Shown: piece by piece, positions 8,998 through 19,848 of the stretch
Numbering within the stretch: position 1 is the stretch's first letter
How the letters are laid out: each line of letters starts with the position of its first letter
Notes under the pieces: model-generated
The model's input: the letters and a program-made list of their open reading frames with translations, nothing else
The model's database searches: none
Told to the model about the DNA's origin: nothing
Position numbers and translations under genes: made by a program
Source of the DNA: Larix sibirica
Lineage: Eukaryota; Streptophyta; Pinopsida; Pinales; Pinaceae
Length of the DNA stretch: 21,756 nt
Direction: 5' to 3'
NCBI GenBank assembly: GCA_004151065.3
Contig: NWUY0300038232.1
Coordinates: forward strand, 10,262-32,017

Positions 8998-11230
8998 ATG
9001 TGGAAGAAGTCTCACCTTGAGGATTGTGTAAACCCTAATCTCTTATGGGGGCCTGACATTGTTTCAGAAAATGCGCACTCATTTCGGCACCAGTCTCGAT
9101 CGAAGGATTTTCATCCCAATGCTCAGAACATGGGAAATATACATTATAGCCTACCAAGTTGTAGTGCCTTGAAAGATTATTGGGATGTCATTTGCGATGC
9201 TTTTACAGGGAGAATCAAAAGTGTGCAAAGTCAAGCAGGCATAAGCCAACACATAGATGGGGCAGTTCCAGGTTTTTTTAATAGCCCAGTTGTTTCCACA
9301 TAACATCCTGGTAAGAAGGATGCATAGATTCTGCAAGGTTTTGGCACGGAACCGGGTGATAAGGAATACCTACTCCTACCATCTGATTGCCTTTTGTCCA
9401 AGTTCCAAAAGAAATGTAACAAGAGAAAATATATTGTCCTTAATTTAGCTCTAGGGGAAGATGTTAAAATGTTTGAGGCCTTCTCGATGTCTGAATATGC
9501 CCTGGTAGGGCGCTTCAAGGGATGTAATATGTCTCTGGCTTCTTTTAGGGTTTGGGTGAATGAGAATTGGCTAGAATTTTGGGATATCCTCCTCACAGTA
9601 TCTCCCTTGCTAAGAGGTGGTTGGTAATTTTCCTGAATTCTCCATTGGACACCTCTAAGTTACTTAATGGGGTTTGGCAAAAATATTTCGCAGTTCTAAA
9701 CCTTCATTGTTGGTGTTCGTCATTTGTTGCAAGGCGACATAAGACCTACATACATCCAACCTAGGTTAAGATGTCGGGGATCCCACCGGAACTATGGACT
9801 GAAGAAGTCTTTAAGAAAATTGGGGATTCTCTTGGGGTTTACTTATCGGCTGATATGTCCTTCCATAGTTCTGGAGTTATGACGATGGCCAAAATCCTTG
9901 TTGATATTGACTTGAGGGATGGCCTTTTAGAGTCTATGGTCATTTTGAAAGGAGATTTTTCTCATTTTCAAAGGTTGGACTACATTGGAATCCCATTCTG
10001 ATGTAACTGGTGTCATCGGTATGGACACCTGCTCAAATATTGTTCTCTCCCTTTTACCAAAGCTTTCTAGAGGTCTAAACCAATTGGGTCTTCGGACAAT
10101 ACTCCCATGGTGGCTTCTTCTCATAATTATGTCATGGTTTCTCCCTCAAAGGAGGACATGGTGGAGCTTACTTTTATGGAATGATAGGAAAAAGGATCGT
10201 GTCAAGTCTCTATTCAAGAGGAGGTACCAGGTGCATGTGGTTTACAAGAATAGTCTCTTGATACTCATATTCGCAAGCAATGCTCTCTGGGTAAGCCATG
10301 AAATTCTCCTCCCTTTTTTCAGAATATGTTATTAAATCTCCTAATGGCTCTGAGTTATTCAGTATCTTATTTTAGGATTTCTTCTGGTTTTCCCCTATGG
10401 GAGGGGGAAGAATTCAAAACTTCTAGAGTGAGTCTGCAGGGGGGGTAATCTCCTAACCTCCAAGCCTTCTACTACAATTGACCCCTCTCCTTCTCCTAAT
10501 CAACTAGAAGGATTGTCCCTATTATCTAAAGAGATCTCCCTCCCTGGATTATCCTTTTGCTCTCTCCCCCCAACTCTGTCTCCATTTGTTTTGGCCTTTC
10601 CTATCTTACCCAGACACTTTTACATGAATCTCGATCAGTCCCTTGGAGACCTTTCCTTTAAGTCACTATCTTGTATGCAGCCTACCCCTGTCTTATGCAA
10701 GGATATTGTGTAATCGTCTGTCCTTCCCCTGTTATTGGAGTCCCCACTTGATGACTTTTGTCCTTCCCCTCTTCTTGAGAGAGGCAAGAAGGACTCATAT
10801 GTGTCTCATCCTTTAGTCGAAGAGGATCTGGATGACTTTGTATGCTTTAACATTTTTTATTTGGACCAAATTTTGGGTATGGATTTTGACTCTCTAGGAC
10901 CTTCTCTCATAAGGTTGTATAGTGTTGATGTCGGAAACTCTGGATCTACCCCCATATCTGATTCTGGGAAAAATGGGTTTATATATGGAGCTAAGTCCCA
11001 AAGTTTTCTACCCCATCTAATCCACCTTATGGTTCAAGGAAGAGACGTTATATGCTCCATAGTTTCTCTATGGTTTATGCTCCTTTAGGGAGTGGGCTCT
11101 CACCTGTCTCCTCTAGGTTGTGTGTGTGTCGATCCATTATGTCTAGTGCACGGTAGTAGTAGGATTTGGAAGTTCGAACTGGTAAACAAAGATCCATTGT
11201 TGGGAACCTTAGAGCAAGAATTCCCAATCC
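8998..11230 (+). pseudogene. LINE ORF1 (DUF4283 and zinc knuckle), broken
   Basis: ORF1 of plant L1 elements encodes the RNA-binding protein of the retrotransposition particle. From ATG 8998 one frame runs to about 9575 with stops at 9301 and 9325. It then shifts and continues to 10184. The DUF4283-like part includes EYALVGRFKGC, FRVWVNENW and LAKRWLVIFLNSPL (about 9490-9660). It continues through KMSGIPPELW to a CX2CX4HX4C zinc knuckle at 10002-10043, directly preceded by TGA where an arginine CGA is likely ancestral. A third frame, about 10440-11230, is long, open apart from two stops, and rich in Ser, Pro, Leu and acidic residues, as expected for the variable ORF1 C-terminus. ORF2 starts at its end. 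Confidence 0.8.
10002..10043 (+). other. CCHC zinc knuckle of LINE ORF1
   Basis: Reads CNWCHRYGHLLKYC, an exact CX2CX4HX4C spacing of the zf-CCHC_4 kind. All four metal ligands are intact although a TGA stop lies one codon upstream (9999-10001). Confidence 0.85.
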
Positions 11231-11242
11231 ATCGGCTTTTTA

Positions 11243-11935
11243 ATGTTAATTATGTATTTGAATATTCACGGGCTTGGGAACCCCTCAAAAAAGTCGGCCC
11301 TTAAAAGATTGGTGGAAGCCAATCATCCTCAGATTATCATGATTCAAGAGACTTTGGTTGTAGGTGAGCATATATTCTCGGAGATGATTTGTCTTCTTCC
11401 CGGGTGGGATTTTTCCTTTCTTTATGTTATTGGGAGGTTAGAGGTCTCCTTACTGGGTGGTAGAAGAATTCTCGACTCTGTATCAATAGTTGGTCTTTCT
11501 TTTCGGGACTAGAGAATGTTTTTTTTCTCTAGATATTTTGGATGGACGTTCACTTTGATTAACATATACGTTCCTAATTCCCACAGACATGCATATTGGG
11601 AGAAGGTTTTTGTTCTGCGACATCATAATGTTGATGAGGTCATCCTGGGGGGTTACCTGAATTTCTCTTTGGGTGATATGGAATCATGGGGGGTAAATAA
11701 TCACTCTGGTCCTCTAGATGATAATTTTGTGACGAAACTCAAAGATGTTAATCTTTTTGAAATTCCTCCTACTATTCTTTGGCCTACCTGGAGGAATATG
11801 AGATTAGGTGACAATAGGATAGCTAAGAGGCTTGATCATTTTTTGATTAATGAAGGAGTCTTGCATGGGTTTCTTATTATCAAACAATGGGTGGGGGAAG
11901 GGGGTGATTCAGACCATTTCCCATTTTCATGGATT
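11243..11935 (+). other. LINE endonuclease domain (APE-like), inactive
   Basis: Exo-endo-phosphatase fold of L1 elements, which nicks target DNA. Seen in order: NIHGLG at the start, catalytic-type IQET (about 11342), INIYVPNS, GGYLN at 11648-11662 where the family has GGDFN, RLDHFLINE, and SDHFPF at 11909. The Asp of GGDFN is Tyr (codon TAC, 11654-11656), a loss of a metal-binding residue. A stop at 11510-11512 also splits the domain. Confidence 0.8.
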
Positions 11936-12589
11936 TACAGGGTGACCAACAAAATCCTCCCTACTCATTTAAGTTCAATGCTTAGTGGATAGAAAATGAA
12001 GACTATGTTCAGAGAGTCAAGAGGGATTGGAGGCCTTTTGATCCTAATAAATTATCCTTTGCAGTGGTTCAATTTCTTAATAATTTAAAAATTATCAAAT
12101 CTTTGACTATGGCTTGGGAGATGAGCACAGGAAGACATGGGACTCGGAGTTGAAAAGAATAGAGGGTCTTCTGCAATCTTTTGATGCGTCTTATCATGAG
12201 GGTTTCTTTTCTATTGATTAGAAAAGAGAGATTGGGGAGCTCGAAGCTAGAAGAAGGAAGATTTTATTAGAGAAAGAAGCAGCTATTAAACTGAAAATTA
12301 GAGCTATCTGGCTCACACAAGGTGATGAAAATACAAAATATTTTCTTCAATTCTACAGACACATAATCAACACTAACTCCTTATGGAATTTGGAGGATTC
12401 AAGAGGTTGATAGATTACAGGATTTAAGGATTTGGCTAAAGTTGGAGTTAATCATTTCAGTCATTTATACAGAGAAGATGAGAGAGACCCCATAGAAACA
12501 ATGTTGAACATTATTATGCATTATCCTTCTTTTGTTAATGATGATCAGAACTTATCCATGAATGAACCTATAACTCTTGAAGAACTTAA

Positions 12590-13570
12590 AGAGTCCATTC
12601 AAACTATTCATAATGATAAGAAGCATGGGCCTGGTGGGTTCCCCATGGAATTTTTTATGGTTTTATGGATATTTTTCAGGAAGAGCCCACTTCTCTGGAT
12701 CAGTTTCGTCCTATTTCGCTTTGTAACTACATATATAAGTTGTCATCTAAAATCATTGCCAACATAATTAGAAGTATTTTATCCAAGATAGTATTAGCAT
12801 AACAATTTGTTTTTTTGGAGAAAAGAAAAATTCATGATGCAATAGGGATTGCTCAAAAGGTGGTTCACACAGTGAAGTTGAAGAAGCTCCCTGCAGCTGT
12901 GATCAAAGTATATTTATCCAAATCATATGGCAGGGTAAACTAGTATTTCCTCAAGTTTCTTCTGGTTCAAGTAGGATTTGATCTTCATATTGTTAATTGG
13001 ATGATGTCTTATGTTCAGTTTGTTTCTTTTGTTGTCCTCATAAATGGTTCCACGTCCACTTTTTTAAGACCTGAGAGAGGACTAAGACAAGGATGTCCAC
13101 TGGCCCCTCTCTTATTCACTATGGTGGTTGAGGGGATCAACAGAGCCATCCTTCATGCAAGGGATAATGGAGGCCTTAAAGGTATTTTGATTGGTGGGTC
13201 TGCATCTATTACTCACCTTCTCTTTGTTGGTGAAATCCTTCTATCCTTTGATGGTTCTAGGAGGGATATTATCAAGATTAATTCCTTGTTGAACCTTTTT
13301 ATGGAAGTGATTGGAATGATTTGAAAGGTTTATAAATCTTCTATATCTTTCATGAATCTGGAGCAAGTGTCAATGGATTGGATATTCTCACAATTCAACT
13401 TCACTCTCATTGATATAAACAATGGATTGAAATATATTGGTTTTATTATTAATCCCAATGATTTTATGAAAAAGGATTGGGCATGGATGGTAAGTGAGAT
13501 TGAAGACAAACTGAATTTATGGTGTAATAAGTGGTTGTCTCGTGGAGACAGGTTAATCATGATGAAATCG
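12590..13570 (+). other. LINE reverse transcriptase domain, inactive
   Basis: RVT_1 domain. KKHGPGGFPMEFF is followed almost directly by EEPTSLDQFRPISLCNY; the family normally has several dozen residues (INATFI-LIPK region) between them, so a deletion lies near 12665. Motif A, usually VDLSKAYDRVNW, has Tyr (12911) and Gly (12929) for the two Asp and a stop for the Trp (12941). GLRQGCPLAPLLF is intact. Motif C, usually FADD, reads FVGE (13223-13234). The remaining fold is easy to follow past 13324 into YIGF and KLNLWCNKWLSRGDRL. Confidence 0.85.
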
Positions 13571-14459
13571 GTCCTTGAAGCTATACTTGTTTATTGTGAT
13601 TTTATTGCTTATATTCCAACAGGTACCATGGATTCTATAAGAAATATTTTCTTTAATTTCCTGTGGAGGGGGAATGAGAATCACAATGCCTTTCCATGGA
13701 TTACTTGGAGAAGGTCATTCCTACCCAAATATCTAGGTGGATGGGGTTTAAAGTATTATTTTTCCTTTGCCATAGCCCTAGCTGCAAAAGGTATTTGGAG
13801 AATGATTGTTGGTGAGGGGATGTGGGTAAAGGTTATCCACCAAAAATATATTCATCCTCTCACTATTGAACAATGGATTAGATCCAATGCTAAGATTTCC
13901 ATAAATGTTTCCATCATCTGGAAGGCAGTGATCAAAGCATATGATCTTATTGGTGATTGGTTGCCTTGGGATATAGGAAATGGAAAAAACTTAGAGTTGT
14001 CTAGGATCCTTGGCCTGGTTGTTCTACTACATTTCGTCTTCTTGAGGAGATGATTGACCGCCTGAGGAGCCAAGGATTTCTATATCTTTATCAATTCCAA
14101 GACATTCCTAATACTTCCCAGCTAAATCAAAATTGGCTTTCTGCTGATGTTCTTTGGTTTGCAAGGAATCACAATATTTTATGGGATCAATACATTAAAT
14201 ATCTCCATCGATGTCATATTCATATTAGTGACAAGGAGGATTCTCTTGTATGGACTAAAAATGTTTCTAGGGGATCATATTTTCCAAGCTTGGGATATTT
14301 GGTCATTACTGCAGAAGAAGATCATCCTGAACTAGAATGGTGGTACCATACTATTTGGGAATTAAATTGTCCTTTGAAGGATAAATTACTCTTCTGGATT
14401 TCCCTGAGAGGTAAAATCCTTCTATGGGACATATTGATTTCTTTTCTTGGAATTGAGCC

Positions 14460-14560
14460 AAGCTATAGATGCCCACTTTGTCAGGTAGTTGTTGACTCCA
14501 TTGATCATCTTTTTCTTCATTGCCCTTATGTGTTTGATATGTGGCATTATGTTGCTCTTT
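14460..14560 (+). other. zf-RVT zinc-binding region of LINE ORF2
   Basis: Reads RCPLCQ, then DHLFLHCPY and MWHY, matching the plant zf-RVT pattern CPLC-(E/D)xxxHLFxxCP-W that follows the RT connection region in plant LINEs. All Cys and His ligands are intact. The long open frame 14050-14817 around it is one of the least damaged parts of the element. Confidence 0.85.
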
Positions 14561-14825
14561 ATTATGGTGTTCAGTTTATATGGCAGGGTGAAACTCTGAT
14601 TGAAGCATTTCAGTCTTGGATTAATAATGGATTGTTCTATGAATACAGATCTCTACTAGTCCTAATGACTTGGGGCATATGGCTTGCAAGGAACAAATCT
14701 ATTTTCCATAATATTAATATACCAGATATGATCTATGATTCAAAAAGTGTGGCCATATTGGATATATTTCCACAGTCCCATGCTCCCAAAAAAATAAAAT
14801 TATTAGGGATGAAGTAATTGATAAG

Positions 14826-15292
14826 TCGACCAGATGGTGCTTTGTTGATGGTGCATCACAGGGCAGGCCAACAAAAGGAGGTGCAGGTGGAATTATATTC
14901 GTTTCTGAGGATCAATGCTTAAAATTTGCAGCTGGGATTGGTAGGGATACAAATAACCTTGCTAAGATGAAGGCTCTTAAACTTGTTCTTCAATTGGCAC
15001 TATCTAAGAGAGTTCATTAGGACAAGTTTTGGGGGATTCCTGACTTGTAATTGACTGGTTTAGACTTAAAAGGCCTCCAAAAAACATTAGCACGAGGCCT
15101 CTTTTTTAATACATCCTTAGATACATGGGGTTGTTCCAAGAGATTACTTTTCATCATGTCTTCAGAGAGAGAAATATGAATACATATTCCCTATCAAAAC
15201 TTGGAATACAAGTGGTTGCGAATATGTGGAGAACCTGGGATGGCCATGGAGTCAATGAGATAGAGAATGATTTGCATCAACATCCAAATTGA
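14826..15292 (+). other. LINE RNase H domain (RVT_3), inactive
   Basis: Starts FVDGASQGRPTKGGAGGIIF with the first catalytic Asp in place. NNLAKMKAL follows, where the family has an acidic Glu before the hydrophobic residue (E to K). A frameshift near 15020 precedes LGDS and VIDWFR. The end reads FHHVFRERNMNTYSLSKLGIQ, with the usual Asp of the last motif missing. The frame entering this domain changes at an A-run near 14790. Confidence 0.78.
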
Positions 15293-16076
15293 GGATATTT
15301 TATGCTTATTTTGAATATCTGGTATTGTTTTTGGTTAAGCATACATAATCATGTTTTGCAATTTCTTATAGAAATGTTTTGGAACTAACTGATAGTCCTT
15401 ATATGTTCCAATCATATATTTGAAGGGCTCTTTGATTTTCCCATATTTGATAGGCCATGGCCAATATGTACAATGTGGTTCATTTAATGAAATGAATTGC
15501 GTAAAAAAAGGAGTAATTTGTTATTGTTGTTTTTTCAAATTAGTCTAGTTTGGAATCTTATGGGTTTTGAGGTAAGTGAGGAAAAATATACATTGCATTG
15601 TTGTTTTTTTAACAATGCATGTTGGCCTCATTAAACAAACATTTATCTCATTTTGTAAAAGCATATTGTATAATTATTTTATGTGTTGTGTTGTATGTTT
15701 CTCTCATGGCATTCAATTTGATGACAATTTCACGAGTTAAGAACATTACATTATTAGTGCAAATATTGTGAGAATCCCATAGAAATTTATGGTATCATTT
15801 GCACATATTGCAATGCCTTTCAATGTTTGTTTATTGAGCAACTTCTGAATTCTACTTATCTTGGTGTCGTAACTTCATCAATGGTGATCCAGTTCACAAG
15901 TTCATAGTATAATTTGGTGGGCAGGAATGTGGGCACATGTAGTGCCTTGCATGTTATTGGAGTCAATTATTTATTATTGGTTGGAAGAGTGCACTACCCT
16001 TTTGATTAATACAAAGCTATATTATATGTTTTCTCTACTACACTGTCATGTGAAAAGGAGGATTTCCTCGTAATTA
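15293..16076. other. Spacer after the LINE, nothing coding seen
   Basis: About 780 bp without recognisable coding sequence. It includes a perfect 9-bp inverted repeat, TGCATTGTT / AACAATGCA, at 15594-15602 and 15611-15619 around a T-rich loop. No poly(A) tail or target-site duplication for the LINE was identified here; part of it may be LINE 3' untranslated sequence. Confidence 0.5.
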
Positions 16077-16267
16077 TGCACAATAATGCTAATGAGGGTT
16101 TCCCTACTGGTTTTGATGGATACCCATTGTTACAATAGGGAAATTTCATTCTTGTGAAGGCCCAAAGAAAAATATAAGCTTTGCATTATCAATGTTGGAC
16201 ATAACTTTTACTATTGAAGATGCACATTCATGTGTGAAGAAACATTATGGTATGTAGGTGAATATGT
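16077..16267 (+). repeat. ~190-bp dispersed direct repeat, copy 1
   Basis: Shares with 18304-18497 a colinear series of words: AATGCTAAT, GGTTTCCCTA, GGATACCCATT, GGGAAATTTCA, TTGTGAAGGCC, GAAGATGCACATTCA and GTGAATATGT. Similarity is roughly 75-80% by eye. It lies about 300 bp before an RNase H fragment, as does copy 2 (about 290-380 bp). It could be part of an old LTR or untranslated region. Confidence 0.85.
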
Positions 16268-16573
16268 ATATTATGTATATGGAAATATTTACAAACAAAG
16301 TAGTTCCTCCGTATCATTAACTAAAACTATATTTCATTACGTTCTTAAAAGAATTAAAAGACATATGTTAATGCATTATCATGAAGAATTATATATTGTT
16401 AGGGAGTGAGAGACTCTGATAGCGAAAAAAATGTTAATGAGTGATTTAAACATCGAAATGCATAATTAAAATTTGATCTTATATTAATTTGTATTCTTTA
16501 TATGAAAAAATACAAATAATAAATACAAGAATCCCTCGCTAGGGTAAGTAGGTGTGGGTGTTGGTACGAGTGG

Positions 16574-16948
16574 GTATTGTATGACCCTGGTGGAAATTTA
16601 AAGGTTGAGTATTCCTCGGGAGAGGAATCACATTGAACAATGAAGCAAAATGATATGCTCTATTTCAAGGATTAATGGTTATTCAACCCCTTAAAAGTCT
16701 TCATCTTTGGAGATTCACTCATGATAGTGAACCTGATCAAGAAAAGAAGTGTGAAGGGATGAATGACATTAAGCAAAATAATTCAAAGGATCATTTGGAA
16801 ACTTGACTTCATTGAAGAAGTTAATATCTACAACATCTGTCATCATAACAATAATAAGGTTGATCAAATGGAAAATAGGGCTACCTACTTCGATAAAGGA
16901 GTCCTCATAAAAAATGAGGATCCTCCGGGCATCAATTGGATACCTTAA
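16574..16948 (+). pseudogene. RNase H (RVT_3-like) fragment 1 of a retroelement
   Basis: A single frame of 125 codons with three internal stops. It reads VLYDPGGNLKVEYSSG, then VFIFGDSLMIVN (the IFGDS-VI motif of plant-type RNase H with its Asp), then ICHHNNNKVDQMENRA and DKGVLIKNEDPPGINWIP before the terminal TAA at 16946. It is the C-terminal two thirds of the domain. The same tail recurs in fragment 2 at 19225-19281, so both come from one element family; the tail differs from that of the LINE RNase H at 15292. Assignment to a LINE or a gypsy (Tat-type) element is open. Confidence 0.72.
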
Positions 16949-17529
16949 CCACCTTACATGGCCATTTTTGTTTTTGCAAAGGGACTTTGGTCCCAAGACC
17001 CACTCATTAAGAATCATCTAGAATCCAAGTCGTGCTATATCACATTAGAAGAGCATGTAGTCACCCTCTTCTTCAATTCATGCGAGGGAACCTTCAAGTC
17101 TCAACGTGCTCGTGATCTCCTTTCCTATTGTGATATACATTGGTACATTTCTTAAACATTATTTACTCTAGCTCGAGTGTGAAGGTGGGCTATATCCTCA
17201 ACATTGGATGGAGTAGCTCAGAGCTAATAGTGGGTTAGCAAGGGAAGAGGGTGGTTGACAATTGCAAGCTTCGTTCAGGGGTCGATTTGTAGAGAACAAA
17301 GTTAAGCCTGAATTTTCCACACCCTAGCATAAGGTGGTCCCAGTCTAGCATCCCCAATAGCCTTTCCAGGAAATTTTGTGTATGTTTAGATAGAGGCAGT
17401 TCATCAAGTAGAGTTGAACTCCCTTACTTCGTTGACAATTTTATAGGAATTATTGAACCTATTTTTTGTTGGGATACTTAATGTTATGCAAAAGAGGTAG
17501 TTTGGGATGATGTCCCGGCAATGACCGTT
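16949..17529. other. Degenerate stretch between RNase H and coiled-coil frames
   Basis: No clear gene. Short frames occur (for example 16958-17155, 65 codons, and ASFRGRFVENKVKPEFSTP near 17270), but none has a recognisable motif. It may be decayed coding or untranslated sequence of the same element. Confidence 0.35.
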
Positions 17530-18036
17530 TTCCAATAGTTGAAATTAGATTGGAAAATTTTGAGCATTTCAGTTTCAAAGCAATCTCTTCTAGAATTATA
17601 AACAATGATAGCACAATGGCAAGTTTGTTGTGTTTTAGTGATTCTGGGTCTTATAATATTTCTAATTTAAAGAAAATGTTAAGAAGAATGCATGAATAGA
17701 TGGATGGCATGAGATAAGTCATTGGTTACTTGACTAATCATTTAGAAACTCAAGAGAAACAAATTGGGAGATTTGGAAACCAAATCAAAAGATAACAACG
17801 CTATGATGGACATAATGTAGAGGAATGGATTTGCACTTATAAACATGATCCTTGGATTTGCTCGAGTAACCTAGTTTGTAGCAAGGTAGCCAATGTTTTC
17901 AAAAGGATCATCAATGGAGAATGGAAAGGAAGAGGTTACAGTGTAGCAAACGGACATATCAGTAATTGGGTAAGCTCAGTACCAGAGAGATATCAAGTAG
18001 GAGTAGAAGGATGTTTACATGGAGGAAACCCATAAT
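17530..18036 (+). pseudogene. Degenerate coding frame with coiled-coil character, unrecognised
   Basis: One plus-strand frame runs about 168 codons with only three internal stops (near 17697, 17715 and 17797) and two adjacent stops at its end. It includes NISNLKKMLRRMHE and YLTNHLETQEKQIGRFGNQ, with heptad-like spacing of Leu, Ile and Met. An uninterrupted stretch of 79 codons follows, with EEWICTYKHDPWICSS and SNWVSSVPERYQVG. I do not recognise the family. Its position after an RNase H fragment suggests a retroelement accessory frame, but it could also be chance in moderately AT-rich DNA. Confidence 0.35.
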
Positions 18037-18303
18037 GAGCATCAATTTTCTTAATTTTCCCATATGGTATTTTTTGTATTTTGACTTTGGGGATCTCTGT
18101 ATGCCAATATAGTTATATAAATGATAGGCAAGAATATGGCTTTGGTTTTATAAGAAGTCCAAGGAAGGAATTCAACTCAAAGGTTCAACTCAATAGAGCC
18201 ATGCTGTATAAATTTTTTAACTCACATGTACTTACTAGCTGATTTGGTTCACCATAGCCCCTTTATAATATAAAAAATACCCATTCTTGTAAAAAATAAA
18301 TAG
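18037..18303. other. Short spacer, nothing recognised
   Basis: AT-rich sequence between the degenerate frame and the second copy of the dispersed repeat. No motif seen. Confidence 0.5.
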
Positions 18304-18497
18304 TGCATGGTAATGCTAATTAAGGTTTCCCTATTGGTTCAATGGATACCCATTTGTTTGCAGTGGGGAAATTTCACTATTGTGAAGGCCTAAGAAAAAT
18401 ATGATATCTGCATCATTAATGTTAGCACATAATTTTTAGTGTTGAAGATGCACATTCACATATGAAACAACATTGTAGCATATAAGTGAATATGTTT
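18304..18497 (+). repeat. ~190-bp dispersed direct repeat, copy 2
   Basis: Second copy of the repeat at 16077-16267, same orientation, about 2.2 kb away. The copies differ by substitutions and small indels, so the duplication is old. Confidence 0.85.
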
Positions 18498-18650
18498 CAA
18501 TACCAACATTCCTAACCTTTTAACTCATCAAAACTATGGTGATTTAAGAATTTGCTTCTCTATTTCAAAATATATGTTTCAATACAAACCTTCCTAACCT
18601 TTTAACTTATTAAAACTATGGTGATTTAAAAATTTGCTCTTCTTAAATTT
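18491..18650 (+). repeat. 82-bp tandem repeat, two units
   Basis: Units at 18491-18572 and 18573-18650 share TATGTTTCAATAC, CCTAACCTTTTAAC and AAAACTATGGTGATTTAA with few differences. The first unit begins at the end of the ~190-bp dispersed repeat. Confidence 0.9.
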
Positions 18651-18785
18651 TTCCAAACACATAAATAAAAATTTAATTCAAAACAAGTGATTCCTTACCT
18701 TTTCTTCTTAAGGTCCAGTAATTGTCTCAATGATTTTTTGTTTGTAAGCTAGCATAGTTTTTTGTATTACTTTAACATAGAATAT

Positions 18786-19281
18786 ATGGAGTTTGATGTT
18801 GTTGGCCTAAAACAGGGGAACCAAGACTAATAACAAGAGAGGAGAATGTCATTCCTAATATACTAGTCCTGACTGAGGGGTGATAGGTGCGGGAGGGGTC
18901 CTCTTTGACCCTAACGAAAAAAAAGTGGCTAGGTTCTCTTGGGGTCTAGGACATACTACCAACAATTATGTCGAGATCTATGCCCTATATGTTGGCTCGG
19001 AGTTAACTTCTCCCTTGGAAATATCCCAGTTGATGATATTTGGGGATTCCCTTCTTGTTATAAATTAGTTTTGTAATCATTTCCTCTAGTATAATGCGAT
19101 TCGAAATCGTATTCTCAATAGAATTGAGTAGAACCTTCATTGCATTCAAGAGTATTCCTTTTGTCATATCTGAAGGCATAACAACATCCTTGTTGATAAA
19201 CTAACCAATGAAGCTACTCAATTGGACAAAGGTGTAGTGGTGATGAAGAATGGCCCTCCATAGAGAAAGTGGATCCCATAG
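18786..19281 (+). pseudogene. RNase H (RVT_3-like) fragment 2 of a retroelement
   Basis: The clear part is 18880-19281, a single frame of 134 codons with five internal stops. It reads IGAGGVLFDPNEKKVARFSW, GLGHTTNNYVEIYALYVGSE (the TNN-x-x-E-AL motif with Glu present), LMIFGDSLLVIN, and a tail DKGVVVMKNGPP-stop-RKWIP. A possible start, FDVVGLKQGNQ at 18792 in another frame, resembles the FDGASKGNP opening, separated from the rest by about 50 bp of unmatched sequence. The tail matches fragment 1, so both belong to one family. Confidence 0.78.
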
Positions 19282-19848
19282 TCTAAATATGTTGGATTTA
19301 TGTTTTTGTAATAACTCCTTAAGCAACATTAATGAGGGGTATAAAATGTTTTATTTTGCAATTACAAATAATTGGAAAATGGGGGCTTATGCATGAACAT
19401 TTGAAGGCACGTGACCATGAAAACTCTTGGTCGATCTCAAAAATTCTACCATTTATTTTGTACACACATTACGTCTTGTCTCTAAGTGCTCTTGAATCCT
19501 TGTAGCACGTCTATTATGGCTTACTCAAAGATAATTATGGAGCATGTGGTTCAATCTTGGGGAACAAGTGGGATAAATATGGAATGGATGTGGGCATCTA
19601 GTTTTTGCCTTGGCTTATCAGAGGCCTCATCACCTAGTCTCAATTTGGTTGTTTCATTTCTCATGTGGTTTGGTATTCACTTCAAGGTGGTAGAGGCTTG
19701 GTCGTCGGGGGAACACATTGCATTTATTCTATGGCTTGGTATTCACTTCAAGGTGGTAGAGTCTTGGTCATTGGGGGAATGAGTTGCAAGTTGTTTGTGG
19801 TGGATGTTGGGTGATTGGAGTTTGGCATGCGCAGAGCCGTTGTGAGGG
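19282..19848. other. Debris with weak coding character
   Basis: Contains a 98-codon open frame (19486-19782) without recognisable motifs and the 66-bp tandem repeat. Most likely decayed retroelement sequence. Confidence 0.4.
19671..19781 (+). repeat. 66-bp partial tandem duplication
   Basis: TGGTATTCACTTCAAGGTGG at 19671 recurs at 19737, followed by TAGAG-CTTGGTC--TGGGGGAA-type sequence in both. The period of 66 bp is a multiple of three, so the surrounding open frame repeats the peptide GIHFKVVE. Confidence 0.9.

Larger units (their letters stand above)
8628..15292 (+). mobile_element. L1-type LINE with RNase H, near full length, inactive
   Basis: A non-LTR retrotransposon. Base composition jumps from very AT-rich to ordinary at about 8628, which I take as the 5' boundary. 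Two genes follow in the usual order: ORF1 (DUF4283-like region and CCHC knuckle) and ORF2 (endonuclease, reverse transcriptase, zf-RVT, RNase H). Such elements copy their RNA at a nicked chromosomal site. Both frames carry many stops and frameshifts. The 3' boundary is the end of RNase H coding sequence; the true 3' end, any tail and the target-site duplications were not found. Several stops fit CGA-to-TGA or CAG/CAA-to-TAG/TAA changes, as expected from methylated cytosine decay. Confidence 0.88.
11243..15292 (+). pseudogene. LINE ORF2 polyprotein, broken
   Basis: ORF2 carries the enzymes of target-primed reverse transcription. The likely start is ATG 11243, followed by NIHGLG, the usual beginning of the endonuclease. 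The coding sequence of about 1350 codons can be followed through some six frame changes (near 11950, 12130, 12665, 14005, 14790 and 15020). Internal stops include 11510-11512, about 11983, 12941-12943 and 13322. Domain order: endonuclease 11243-11935, linker with WLTQGDENTKYF, RT 12590-13570, connection region, zf-RVT 14460-14560, RNase H 14826-15292. Catalytic residues are replaced in the endonuclease, RT and RNase H, so no activity is expected. Confidence 0.85.

Noticed and set aside
9151-9596. Minus-strand frames of 61 and 121 codons
   Set aside because: Antisense to LINE ORF1, which carries recognisable DUF4283-like motifs on the plus strand.
15594-15619. Perfect 9-bp inverted repeat with T-rich loop, considered as a terminator or small RNA hairpin
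   Set aside because: Too short for a miRNA precursor and without supporting context; hairpin terminators of this kind are not expected in a plant nuclear genome.
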